Source of the DNA: Mesorhizobium loti
GTDB lineage: Bacteria > Pseudomonadota > Alphaproteobacteria > Rhizobiales > Rhizobiaceae
Direction: 5' to 3'
DNA: 64,000 nucleotides
NCBI GenBank assembly: GCA_002356515.1
Contig: AP017605.1
Location: forward strand, 2,728,001-2,792,000
Shown: one piece after another, positions 46,381 to 53,406 of the stretch
Layout: every line of letters begins with the position of its first letter
How positions within the stretch are numbered: the stretch's first letter is position 1
Position numbers and translations under genes: made by a program
The notes under the pieces: generated by a model
Told to the model about the DNA's origin: nothing
The model's input: the letters and a program-made list of their open reading frames with translations, nothing else
Databases searched by the model: none

Positions 46381-46920
46381 ATGATGGCCATGCCGATCTC
46401 CTGCTCCGCATTCCGCCGCACCGCGCTGATCCTCGCGCTGGTGTCCGGCGGCATGCCGGCTTTCGCTCAGGAATCGACAAGTCAATCGGCAAATCAATCG
46501 GCAACCCAGATCGCCAGCAATCAGCCTGCCGGCGAGGTCGTGCTGATCCCCAACCGAGTCATCTATCCCGGCGAGACCATCGAGCTTGCCGCCCTGAAGC
46601 AGGTGACCCTCATCCCGGGCAAGCACAAGCCCGACGCCATGGCGACCCGTGCCGAAGAACTCCAGGGCAAGGTCGCCAAGCGCACGCTGCTGCCCGGCCG
46701 TTACATTCCCTCCACCGCCATCCGCGAAGCCTGGCTGGTCGAACAGGGTGCTGCCGTGCAAGTCTTCTTCATCGCCGGCGGACTGACGATATCCGCGACC
46801 GCGGTGACCTTGCAGCCAGGCTCGGCCGGCGACCTCATCAAGGTTCGCAACAGCGACAGCGGCAAGATCCTCTCCGGCACCGTGATGGCCGACGGAACCA
46901 TCCAGGTCAGCGCTTCATGA
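46381..46920 (+). CDS. flgA: Flagellar P-ring assembly chaperone FlgA
   Basis: 179 residues. The signal peptide is about 1-30 (ALILALVSGGMPAFAQ). The SAF-type domain follows: VVLIPNRVIYPGETIELAAL, LPGRYIPSTAIREAWLVEQG, then the C-terminal SGTVMADGTIQVSAS. A periplasmic chaperone for FlgI polymerisation, which fits its place directly before flgI (ATGA overlap). A Ser/Gln-rich stretch after the signal (STSQSANQSATQ) is low complexity. Confidence 0.9.
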   Translation: MMAMPISCSAFRRTALILALVSGGMPAFAQESTSQSANQSATQIASNQPAGEVVLIPNRVIYPGETIELAALKQVTLIPGKHKPDAMATRAEELQGKVAKRTLLPGRYIPSTAIREAWLVEQGAAVQVFFIAGGLTISATAVTLQPGSAGDLIKVRNSDSGKILSGTVMADGTIQVSAS

Positions 46921-48158
46921 TGCGCCTGCTTGCCCTTCTGCTCGCGGCCACGCTCGGCCTGCAGCCGGCCCTGGCCGACGGCCTGACGCCCAAGGCCAAG
47001 CGCGAACTCGCTGCCAGGAATGGCGGCGTCGACAATGATCCGGAATATGATCCGGCCACCACCACCCGCATGTTCAGCGTTTCGCCCGGGCCAAGCTCGC
47101 TGCCGCCTGGCCAGGTCGCCTCGCGCATCAAGGACATCGCCCAGCTGCAGAGTTCGCGCGACAACCAGCTCGTCGGTTACGGCCTGGTCATCGGCCTCGC
47201 CGGCTCGGGCGACAGCCTGCGCAATTCGCCGTTCACCGAGCAGTCGATCCGCGCCATGTTGGAAAATCTCGGCATCGCCACCGAAGGCGGCAGCGCGCGC
47301 GCCAAGAACGTCGCCGCCGTCATCGTCACCGCCAACATGCCGCCCTATGTGCAATCGGGTGCCCGCATCGACATCGACGTCTCCTCGATGGGCGACGCCA
47401 CCTCGCTTGCCGGCGGCACGCTGATCATGACACCTCTGAAGGCGGCGGACGGCGAAATCTATGCCGTCGGCCAGGGTGCGGTCATCGTTTCCGGCTTCAT
47501 CGCCCAGGGTCAGGCCCAGCAGTTGACGCAAGGCGTGCCGACCGCCGGCCGGGTGCCGAACGGCGCCATTGTCGAGCGTTCGGTGAAGGCCGAATTCGAC
47601 GACCAGTCGACGCTGACGCTGCAATTGCGCAATCCCGATTTTTCGACCGCCATCCGCATCGCCGACGCGATCAACGACTATACCAGCCAGCGCTTCGGCA
47701 TGCGCGTGGCGGGCGAGCGCGATTCCCGCACGGTGCAGATCAGAAGGCCAAAGGGCGTTTCGGCCGCGCGCTTCTATGCCGAGATCGAAAACCTGGTGGT
47801 CGAATCCGATACGCCGGCCCGCGTCGTCATCGACGAGCGCACCGGCACCATCGTCATCGGCAACGACGTCAAGATCTCGCGCGTCGCCATTAGCCACGGC
47901 ACACTGACGGTGCGCATAACGGAAGCGCCGCGCGTCGTGCAGCCCGAACCCTTCTCCAAGGGCGAAACCGCTGTCGAGCCGTTCACCGCCATCGACGCCA
48001 GCCGGCCCAATGGCCGCGTCGCGGTGCTCGACGGGCCAGACCTGCAAACCCTCGTTTCCGGCCTGAACCGCCTCGGCGTCAAGCCGGACGGCATCATTGC
48101 CATCCTGCAAGGCATCAAGTCGGCCGGCGCCCTGCAAGCCGATCTGGTTCTCCAATAG
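46917..48158 (+). CDS. flgI: Flagellar P-ring protein FlgI
   Basis: 413 residues. The N-terminal signal peptide MMRLLALLLAATLGLQPALA is followed by a longer-than-usual linker before the conserved SRIKDIAQLQSSRDNQLVGYG (about 63-83) and GLVIGLAGSGDSLRNSPFTEQS. The C-terminal LVSGLNRLGVKPDGIIAILQ is the standard FlgI end. It forms the periplasmic P ring around the distal rod. The extra 30 or so residues after the signal peptide (ARNGGVDNDPEYDPATTTRM) have no obvious function. Confidence 0.94.
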   Translation: MMRLLALLLAATLGLQPALADGLTPKAKRELAARNGGVDNDPEYDPATTTRMFSVSPGPSSLPPGQVASRIKDIAQLQSSRDNQLVGYGLVIGLAGSGDSLRNSPFTEQSIRAMLENLGIATEGGSARAKNVAAVIVTANMPPYVQSGARIDIDVSSMGDATSLAGGTLIMTPLKAADGEIYAVGQGAVIVSGFIAQGQAQQLTQGVPTAGRVPNGAIVERSVKAEFDDQSTLTLQLRNPDFSTAIRIADAINDYTSQRFGMRVAGERDSRTVQIRRPKGVSAARFYAEIENLVVESDTPARVVIDERTGTIVIGNDVKISRVAISHGTLTVRITEAPRVVQPEPFSKGETAVEPFTAIDASRPNGRVAVLDGPDLQTLVSGLNRLGVKPDGIIAILQGIKSAGALQADLVLQ

Positions 48159-48161
48159 GCG

Positions 48162-48743
48162 ATGCCGATGATCCCTCTCCTCTCACCCCATGAAAGACGC
48201 CGCGCGACGCTGTTCGCGGCTGCTGTTCTCACGGCCATGTCCGCTGCCAGTGGCGGTGCACACGGCGAGGATGTCGTTCGCCAGGTTCTACCCGGAGCGC
48301 AGCCCGCAGCGGCACCGCAGCAACTGACGCGGGAGAAAGCGCCGGATCAAAGCGAGATCGAGCGCTTCTGCTCCAACATCGCCGACGCCGCCCGCGACCG
48401 CCGCTATGCCTTGCAGGCCGAGGAGTTGAAGCAGCTGCAGGCCGGCATTGATGAGCGCATGAAGGCGCTGGACGCCAAAAAGGCCGAATACGAGACCTGG
48501 CTGAAGCGGCGCGAAGTCTTCCTGGCCCGGGCCGAGGACGGCGTCGTCAAGATCTATGCCGGCATGAAGCCGGACGCCGCGGCCGAACGCCTGGCAATCG
48601 TCAATGCCGACCTGGCCGCGGCCATCCTGATGAAGCTCGATCCACGCAAGGCCAGTGTCATTCTCAACGAAATGGACCAGAAGGCGGCGGCGACGCTCAC
48701 CGGCATCATGGCCAGCGCAGCCCGAAGGGTAGATCCGTCATGA
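48162..48743 (+). CDS. motE: Motility protein MotE, periplasmic chaperone for MotC
   Basis: 193 residues. A signal-like segment (about 14-35, RATLFAAAVLTAMSAASGGA) is followed by a periplasmic coiled coil (about 80-120, LQAEELKQLQAGIDERMKAL) and a MgtE-N-like C terminus (AERLAIVNADLAAAILMKLD, then RKASVILNEMDQKAAATL). A single cysteine, C70, is available for a disulfide-linked dimer, the form described for S. meliloti MotE. That protein protects MotC. The gene lies between flgI and flgH as in other rhizobia, while motC is in the fliF operon. Confidence 0.85.
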   Translation: MPMIPLLSPHERRRATLFAAAVLTAMSAASGGAHGEDVVRQVLPGAQPAAAPQQLTREKAPDQSEIERFCSNIADAARDRRYALQAEELKQLQAGIDERMKALDAKKAEYETWLKRREVFLARAEDGVVKIYAGMKPDAAAERLAIVNADLAAAILMKLDPRKASVILNEMDQKAAATLTGIMASAARRVDPS

Positions 48744-49447
48744 TCCGCAGAATGCTCATCCTGTGCGCGGTCGCTGCGCTGTCCGGCTGCGGCACCAATC
48801 TCAGGGAAGTCGGCAAGGACCCGGCGCTGTCGCCGGTCGGCTCCGGCATCGACGGCGGCAACACGTCGGCCCTCTACAAATACCCCGAGCCGCCTCGGGC
48901 ACCGGTGAAGAAATTCTCGCTGTGGGACGATCGCCAGAGCCGCCTCTTCACCGATCCCCGGGCGCTCTCGCAGGGCGACATCCTGACCGTCAAGATCAAG
49001 ATCAACGACCGCGCCAATTTCAAAAACCAGAATGACAGGAGCCGTACCGCCAACCGCAAGCTCGGCTTCGACCTCAGCGCGCAGTGGGACAAGTGGAGCA
49101 CTGCCGGCAAGGGGGCTGGCTCGTTAAACTCTGCCACGGATACAACGGCCGATGGCGAGATCAAGCGATCGGAAACGCTTGAGCTCAATGTCGCGGCGAT
49201 CGTCACCGATGTCTTGCCGAACGGCAATCTGATGATCACGGGGTCGCAGGAAGTGCGCGTCAACGCCGAGCTGAGGGTGCTGACCATCGCCGGCATCGTG
49301 CGGCCGGCCGATATCGGTGCCGAGAACACGATCCCCTACGAACGCATCGCCGAGGCGCGCATCTCCTACGGCGGACGCGGGCGCATCACCGAGATCCAGC
49401 AGCCGGCCTACGGCCAGCAGGTTCTCGACCAGGTTCTTCCGTTCTAG
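48740..49447 (+). CDS. flgH: Flagellar L-ring lipoprotein FlgH
   Basis: 235 residues. The lipoprotein signal ends in the lipobox LSGC (C17). Conserved blocks are SLWDDRQSRLFTDPRALSQG, GDILTVKIKINDRANFKNQN, LNVAAIVTDVLPNGNLMI and the C-terminal RISYGGRGRITEIQQPAYGQ. It forms the outer-membrane bushing ring. It overlaps motE by four bases. Full length. Confidence 0.95.
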   Translation: MIRRMLILCAVAALSGCGTNLREVGKDPALSPVGSGIDGGNTSALYKYPEPPRAPVKKFSLWDDRQSRLFTDPRALSQGDILTVKIKINDRANFKNQNDRSRTANRKLGFDLSAQWDKWSTAGKGAGSLNSATDTTADGEIKRSETLELNVAAIVTDVLPNGNLMITGSQEVRVNAELRVLTIAGIVRPADIGAENTIPYERIAEARISYGGRGRITEIQQPAYGQQVLDQVLPF

Positions 49448-49467
49448 CGATTGGAGAACAAAGCACC

Positions 49468-49962
49468 GTGGCCAATGTCGAACAGCTTCAGCCTCGCAAG
49501 GGTCCTTCCCTTGTCGTCCAGGGCGCCGCGCTGCTGGTGGTGACGGCCGCCGCCATCGGCATGGGCTGGATGTCCGGCGGCTATCTCAAGGGCGTCGGCG
49601 CGCCGTCATCGGTGCCAGCAGCGCCTGAAAATGAGGGCAAGGTCACCGAACCCGCTGCCGCGCAACAGCCTGGCATGGGGCCTACACTTGTCGCGCTGGC
49701 GCCAATCACCACCAACATTGCATCCCCCGCCGACACATGGATCAGGATGGAAGTATCCGTGGTCTACGACGCGCCGCAGCCGCCGGCGATGACGGAGGAC
49801 ATCCATCAGGACCTTCTGGCCTTCGTGCGCACGCTGAAGATGCATCAGGTCGAGGGCGCCAGCGGTTATCAGCACCTGAAAGCCGATATCGAGGAACGCG
49901 CCTCGATCCGCAGCCAGGGGCACGCAAAACAGGTTCTCATCAGGACATTGCTGCTCGAATGA
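49468..49962 (+). CDS. fliL: Flagellar basal-body-associated protein FliL
   Basis: 164 residues, beginning with a GTG at 49468 that has a GGAG site upstream at somewhat long spacing. One N-terminal membrane helix (about 15-37, VVQGAALLVVTAAAIGMGWM) and a periplasmic domain with LVALAPITTNIASPADTWIR and SVVYDAPQPPAMTEDIHQDL. The C terminus is GHAKQVLIRTLLLE. FliL supports stator function and sits around MotB. It overlaps fliP by four bases. Confidence 0.9.
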   Translation: MANVEQLQPRKGPSLVVQGAALLVVTAAAIGMGWMSGGYLKGVGAPSSVPAAPENEGKVTEPAAAQQPGMGPTLVALAPITTNIASPADTWIRMEVSVVYDAPQPPAMTEDIHQDLLAFVRTLKMHQVEGASGYQHLKADIEERASIRSQGHAKQVLIRTLLLE

Positions 49963-50690
49963 AGAAGTTCCTTCTCGCCGCGGCGCTGATCGGCGCCGCC
50001 ACCTCCGTCGCGGCGGCGCAGCAGCTGGACCTTGGCGGCATCGGCAAGGCCGACGGCACCACCGTCGGCTACATCATCCAGATGTTCGGCTTGCTGACCG
50101 TGCTGTCAGTGGCGCCGGGCCTGCTGATCATGGTGACGAGCTTCACCCGTTTCGTCATCGCCTTCTCGATCCTGCGCGCCGGCATCGGCCTGCAGTCGAC
50201 GCCGGCAAACCTCATCCTGATTTCGCTGTCGCTGTTCATGACCTTCTATGTCATGGCGCCGACCTTCGATCAGGCCTGGAACACCGGCGTCAAGCCGCTG
50301 ATGGACAACCAGATCAGCCAGACCGAGGCCTTCGAGAAGATCTCGGACCCGTTCCGCACCTTCATGCTGCACAATGTGCGCGACAAGGACTTCGACCTCT
50401 TCGCCGATCTCGCCCGCGAGCGCGGCCAGGTCGTTGCCAAAGAAACGGTCGACCTGCGCATCCTGGTTCCTGCCTTCATGATCTCCGAGATCCGCCGCGG
50501 CTTCGAGATCGGCTTCCTGATCGTGCTGCCATTCCTGGTCATCGACCTGATCGTCGCCACCATCACCATGGCGATGGGCATGATGATGCTGCCGCCGACC
50601 GTGGTGTCGCTGCCCTTCAAGATCCTTTTCTTCGTCCTGATCGACGGCTGGAACCTGCTCGTCGGCAGCCTGGTGCGATCCTTCAACTGA
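49959..50690 (+). CDS. fliP: Flagellar type III export gate protein FliP
   Basis: 243 residues from the ATG at 49959; the longer upstream frame is a shadow over fliL. A signal peptide (about 1-20) is followed by membrane helices. Family signatures are FTRFVIAFSILRAGIGLQST, LSLFMTFYVMAPTFDQAWN and the C-terminal ATITMAMGMMMLPPTVVSLP then FKILFFVLIDGWNLLVGSLV. Core export-gate subunit with FliQ and FliR, which are not in this window. Last gene of the flgB operon. Confidence 0.95.
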   Translation: MKKFLLAAALIGAATSVAAAQQLDLGGIGKADGTTVGYIIQMFGLLTVLSVAPGLLIMVTSFTRFVIAFSILRAGIGLQSTPANLILISLSLFMTFYVMAPTFDQAWNTGVKPLMDNQISQTEAFEKISDPFRTFMLHNVRDKDFDLFADLARERGQVVAKETVDLRILVPAFMISEIRRGFEIGFLIVLPFLVIDLIVATITMAMGMMMLPPTVVSLPFKILFFVLIDGWNLLVGSLVRSFN

Positions 50691-50711
50691 CCTCGCCGTC
50701 TCGGCGCAAAG

Positions 50712-50758
50712 CGACGACTGCCGCAAGCACCGCGCAGTGCGCGAGGCGTCGATTTTTT
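50712..50758 (+). terminator. Possible terminator after fliP
   Basis: CGACG (50712-50716) can pair with CGTCG (50747-50751), with an internal GCGC-AGT-GCGC stem, followed by six T (50753-50758). The outer loop is large, so strength is doubtful, but the position between fliP and the flagellin leader is right. Confidence 0.35.
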
Positions 50759-50876
50759 CTCCAATTATTTTTGCTTAACCGTCCAGTTTAGGCCTTTGGT
50801 AGGAACTCGCCGCCATAGTCGCTCGCAGATGGCGGGTGACCCAAACGCAACGGTCATTGGCATGATGCCGCTCCGT

Positions 50877-50897
50877 CATACCGGACAAACCGGTATG
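50877..50897 (+). promoter_or_regulatory. Hairpin in the first flagellin leader
   Basis: CATACCGG (50877-50884), loop ACAAA, CCGGTATG (50890-50897): a perfect eight-base-pair stem ending 37 bases before the flaA ATG. It probably lies in the 5' untranslated mRNA, where flagellin messages of related bacteria are controlled post-transcriptionally by FlbT. Confidence 0.5.
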
Positions 50898-50934
50898 TCA
50901 AAAAAACACCTGTAAAAACAAGGTACGAGTAGCC

Positions 50935-51927
50935 ATGGCCAGTATCATGACGAACACCGCCGCTTTGACGGCGCTGCAGAGCCTTAACGCCACCCAGAAG
51001 AGCCTCGACACCACCCAGTCCCGCATCTCGACGGGCTATCGCGTTTCCCAGGCTTCGGACAACGCCGCCTACTGGTCGATCGCCACCACGATGCGCTCCG
51101 ACAACCAGGCCATGTCCACCGTTTCGGACTCGCTCGGCCTCGGCGCCTCGAAGGTCGACACCGCCTACACCGGCATGAACAGCGCGATCACCACCATCAA
51201 CTCGATCCAGCAGAAGCTGACCGCGTCCTACGGCCAGACCGACGCCGCCAAGGAAAAGACCCAGGTGGAAATCGCCGCCCTTCAGGCACAGTTGAAGGGT
51301 TACGCCGACTCCGCCACCTTCTCGGGCACCAACATGCTGTCCGTAAACAGCGGCGCGACGGCCACCACCGCTGCGGACGTCAAGGTCGTTTCGGCCTTCA
51401 ACCGCACCTCCGCCGGCGCGGTTTCGATCTCGACGATCGACGTCAACGTGGAAAGCATCAAGCTGTATGAAGCCGGCACGGCCGCGACGTCGAAGGGCAT
51501 CCTGGACGCCAACCGTCTCGGTGTCTCTGGCGCCGAGACTGCCACGGCTTCGGCTCCGACGCTGGGCGCTGCCGCTGCGGCCACCGATACCTACTCGGTC
51601 GCCAGCCTGTCGATCTTCTCGGGCACCACTGCCGCCAGCGACAGCCAGATCTCGCAGATGATGACCGTCGTCGATGCCGCGCTCAAGGACATGACGACCG
51701 CCGCCACCAAGCTCGGCGCCGCCAAGAGCTCCATCGACCTGCAGAAGACCTTCACGCAGAGCCTGATGGACTCCATCGATCGCGGCGTTGGCCAGCTCGT
51801 CGATGCCGACATGAACAAGGAATCGACCCGCCTCCAGGCTCTGCAGGTTCAGCAGCAGCTCGGCGTCCAGGCGCTGTCGATCGCCAACGGCTCGTCGCAG
51901 TCGATCCTGTCGCTCTTCCGCGGCTGA
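50935..51927 (+). CDS. flaA: Flagellin (first copy)
   Basis: 330 residues. Conserved N-terminal D0/D1 region: MASIMTNTAALTALQSLNAT, KSLDTTQSRISTGYRVSQAS and MRSDNQAMSTVSDSLGLGAS. C-terminal D1/D0 region: LQKTFTQSLMDSIDRGVGQL and VQQQLGVQALSIANGSSQSI. A short variable centre is rich in Ala/Thr/Ser. Exported through the flagellar type III route to build the filament. It is a tandem paralog of 52205-53275, with near-identical ends and a different middle. It has its own leader hairpin and strong terminator, so it is probably a single-gene unit. The flaA/flaB names are assigned by order only. Confidence 0.93.
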   Translation: MASIMTNTAALTALQSLNATQKSLDTTQSRISTGYRVSQASDNAAYWSIATTMRSDNQAMSTVSDSLGLGASKVDTAYTGMNSAITTINSIQQKLTASYGQTDAAKEKTQVEIAALQAQLKGYADSATFSGTNMLSVNSGATATTAADVKVVSAFNRTSAGAVSISTIDVNVESIKLYEAGTAATSKGILDANRLGVSGAETATASAPTLGAAAAATDTYSVASLSIFSGTTAASDSQISQMMTVVDAALKDMTTAATKLGAAKSSIDLQKTFTQSLMDSIDRGVGQLVDADMNKESTRLQALQVQQQLGVQALSIANGSSQSILSLFRG

Positions 51928-51955
51928 TCGCTCTCGAGCGGCTACATCGGACAAA

Positions 51956-51984
51956 CGGGCCGCGCCAAAAGCGCGGCCCGTTTT
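51956..51984 (+). terminator. Strong intrinsic terminator after the first flagellin
   Basis: CGGGCCGCGC (51956-51965), loop CAAAA, GCGCGGCCCG (51971-51980), then TTTT. A perfect ten-base-pair GC stem 28 bases after the stop codon. Confidence 0.92.
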
Positions 51985-52038
51985 GCGTTTGCTCCAGCCC
52001 CACGCAACCCTCGTTTCTTAACCCTCGAAAGCTAGCCT

Positions 52039-52078
52039 TTAAGAGGCCGTTAACCATAACGCGCTAGTCATGGTTAAC
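52039..52078. promoter_or_regulatory. CtrA-type binding site upstream of the second flagellin
   Basis: TTAA (52039-52042), seven bases, TTAA (52050-52053): an exact match to the alphaproteobacterial CtrA consensus TTAA-N7-TTAA. It overlaps a perfect nine-base inverted repeat, GTTAACCAT (52049-52057) and ATGGTTAAC (52070-52078). It lies about 130-165 bases upstream of the flaB start. Confidence 0.55.
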
Positions 52079-52159
52079 CATAGCTTACAACGGATTGGCG
52101 AATCGGCCCGGTCGGGACGACGCCAATCGATGGGCGGGCGAGTGGCTCGCGAGGGCAAT

Positions 52160-52181
52160 GCCGGTTTTTGAGAAAGACCGG
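52160..52181 (+). promoter_or_regulatory. Hairpin in the second flagellin leader
   Basis: GCCGGTTTTT (52160-52169), loop GAG, AAAGACCGGC (52173-52182 within one base): a ten-base-pair stem with one G-U pair, ending about 11 bases before the GGAG ribosome site. It resembles the CCGG-based hairpin before the first flagellin in position, not in sequence. Confidence 0.5.
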
Positions 52182-52204
52182 CCTGGAAAAAAGGAGCGAG
52201 TTTC

Positions 52205-53275
52205 TTGGCGAGCATCATGACAAACGCTGCGGCGTTGACTGCACTTCAAAGCCTCAACGCCACCAACAAATCGCTTGAGCACACACAGTCGCGGATCTCG
52301 ACGGGCTACAGGGTCTCCGAGGCCGCCGACAACGCCGCCTATTGGTCGATCGCCACGACGATGCGCTCGGACAACCAGGCGCTGTCGACCGTGCAGGATG
52401 CGCTCGGCCTCGGCGCCTCGAAGGTCGACACTGCCTATACCGGCATGAACAATGTTCTGACGTCGATCGGCCAGCTCAAGACCAAGCTGCTTTCCACCGT
52501 TGGCCAGACGGACGCCGCCAAGGCAAAGACGCAGACGGAAATCACGACGCTTCAGGCGCAGATGAAGTCCTTTGCCGATGCCGCTACCTTTTCGGGCTCG
52601 AATTACCTTTCGGTGACGTCAACGCAGGTCGCTGCCCCTAATGACGGCGTCCAGGCCGACGCCAAGATCGTCTCGTCCTTCAACCGCTCCTCGTCGGGCG
52701 CCATCTCGCTCGGAACGATCGACATCAATGTCGAGAGCACGAAACTGTTCGACAACGGCCTCTCCACCGCCGTAAAGAACCAGGGCACGCTCGACCGCCA
52801 GACGTCCGTGTATGCGACAGCGGCCGCCCAGACCCTCTACGACAACGCCTATGCGACCGCGCTCGCCGGCGGCGCCACGGACATCGCCGCCAACACCGCC
52901 GGCCAGACGGCCGCGGGCGCGGTGGTCCCCAGGATCGACAATGTTTCCGCCTTCAATCTCGACATCACGGCAGCAGGCGTGACCGACGACATCATCACCC
53001 AGATGATCGGCAAGATCGACAAGGTCATGAGCCAGCTGACCGACCAGGCCACCATCCTCGGCGCCGCCAAGAGCTCCATCGACCTGCAGAAGACCTTCAC
53101 GCAGAGCCTGATGGACTCCATCGACCGCGGCGTCGGCCAGCTCGTCGATGCCGACATGAACAAGGAATCGACCCGCCTTCAGGCACTGCAGGTGCAGCAG
53201 CAGCTCGGCATCCAGTCGCTGTCGATCGCCAACAGCTCCTCGCAGTCGATCCTGTCGCTGTTCAAGAACGGCTAA
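52205..53275 (+). CDS. flaB: Flagellin (second copy)
   Basis: 356 residues. It starts with a TTG at 52205, supported by GGAG (52193-52196) and by exact alignment with the first flagellin (MASIMTN). An internal ATG at 52217 would remove four conserved residues. The N-terminal SRISTGYRVSEAADNAAYWS and the C-terminal KSSIDLQKTFTQSLMDSIDR are nearly identical to the first copy. The centre is longer, with an extra segment around residues 200-250 rich in Ala, Asp and Thr (YDNAYATALAGGATDIAANT). Filament subunit, followed by its own strong terminator. A TTG start is unusual for a highly expressed structural protein. Confidence 0.92.
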   Translation: MASIMTNAAALTALQSLNATNKSLEHTQSRISTGYRVSEAADNAAYWSIATTMRSDNQALSTVQDALGLGASKVDTAYTGMNNVLTSIGQLKTKLLSTVGQTDAAKAKTQTEITTLQAQMKSFADAATFSGSNYLSVTSTQVAAPNDGVQADAKIVSSFNRSSSGAISLGTIDINVESTKLFDNGLSTAVKNQGTLDRQTSVYATAAAQTLYDNAYATALAGGATDIAANTAGQTAAGAVVPRIDNVSAFNLDITAAGVTDDIITQMIGKIDKVMSQLTDQATILGAAKSSIDLQKTFTQSLMDSIDRGVGQLVDADMNKESTRLQALQVQQQLGIQSLSIANSSSQSILSLFKNG

Positions 53276-53312
53276 TCCAGCCGTAGCCGACGGATACAAC
53301 TTCCTCCAATTC

Positions 53313-53348
53313 TCGGGCCGCGCCGCAAGCGCGGCCCGATTTCATTTT
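53313..53348 (+). terminator. Strong intrinsic terminator after the second flagellin
   Basis: TCGGGCCGCGC (53313-53323), loop CGCAA, GCGCGGCCCGA (53329-53339), then a T-rich tail TTTCATTTT. Its stem core is the same as that of the terminator after the first flagellin, so it was probably duplicated with the gene. Confidence 0.9.
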
Positions 53349-53369
53349 CGCACAAGCTTCGAGGGCTAG
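53342..53369 (+). promoter_or_regulatory. Candidate FtcR-type promoter element of the fliF operon
   Basis: CGCACAAG (53349-53356), nine bases, then CTAG (53366-53369), 37 bases before the GTG of fliF. The 11-base upstream half-site is weak (TCAT). In Brucella melitensis, FtcR is reported to bind the fliF promoter, which supports the assignment. Confidence 0.6.
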
Positions 53370-53406
53370 TGTTCCGGCGGACAATCATGCTGGGAGTCGC
53401 TCTATC

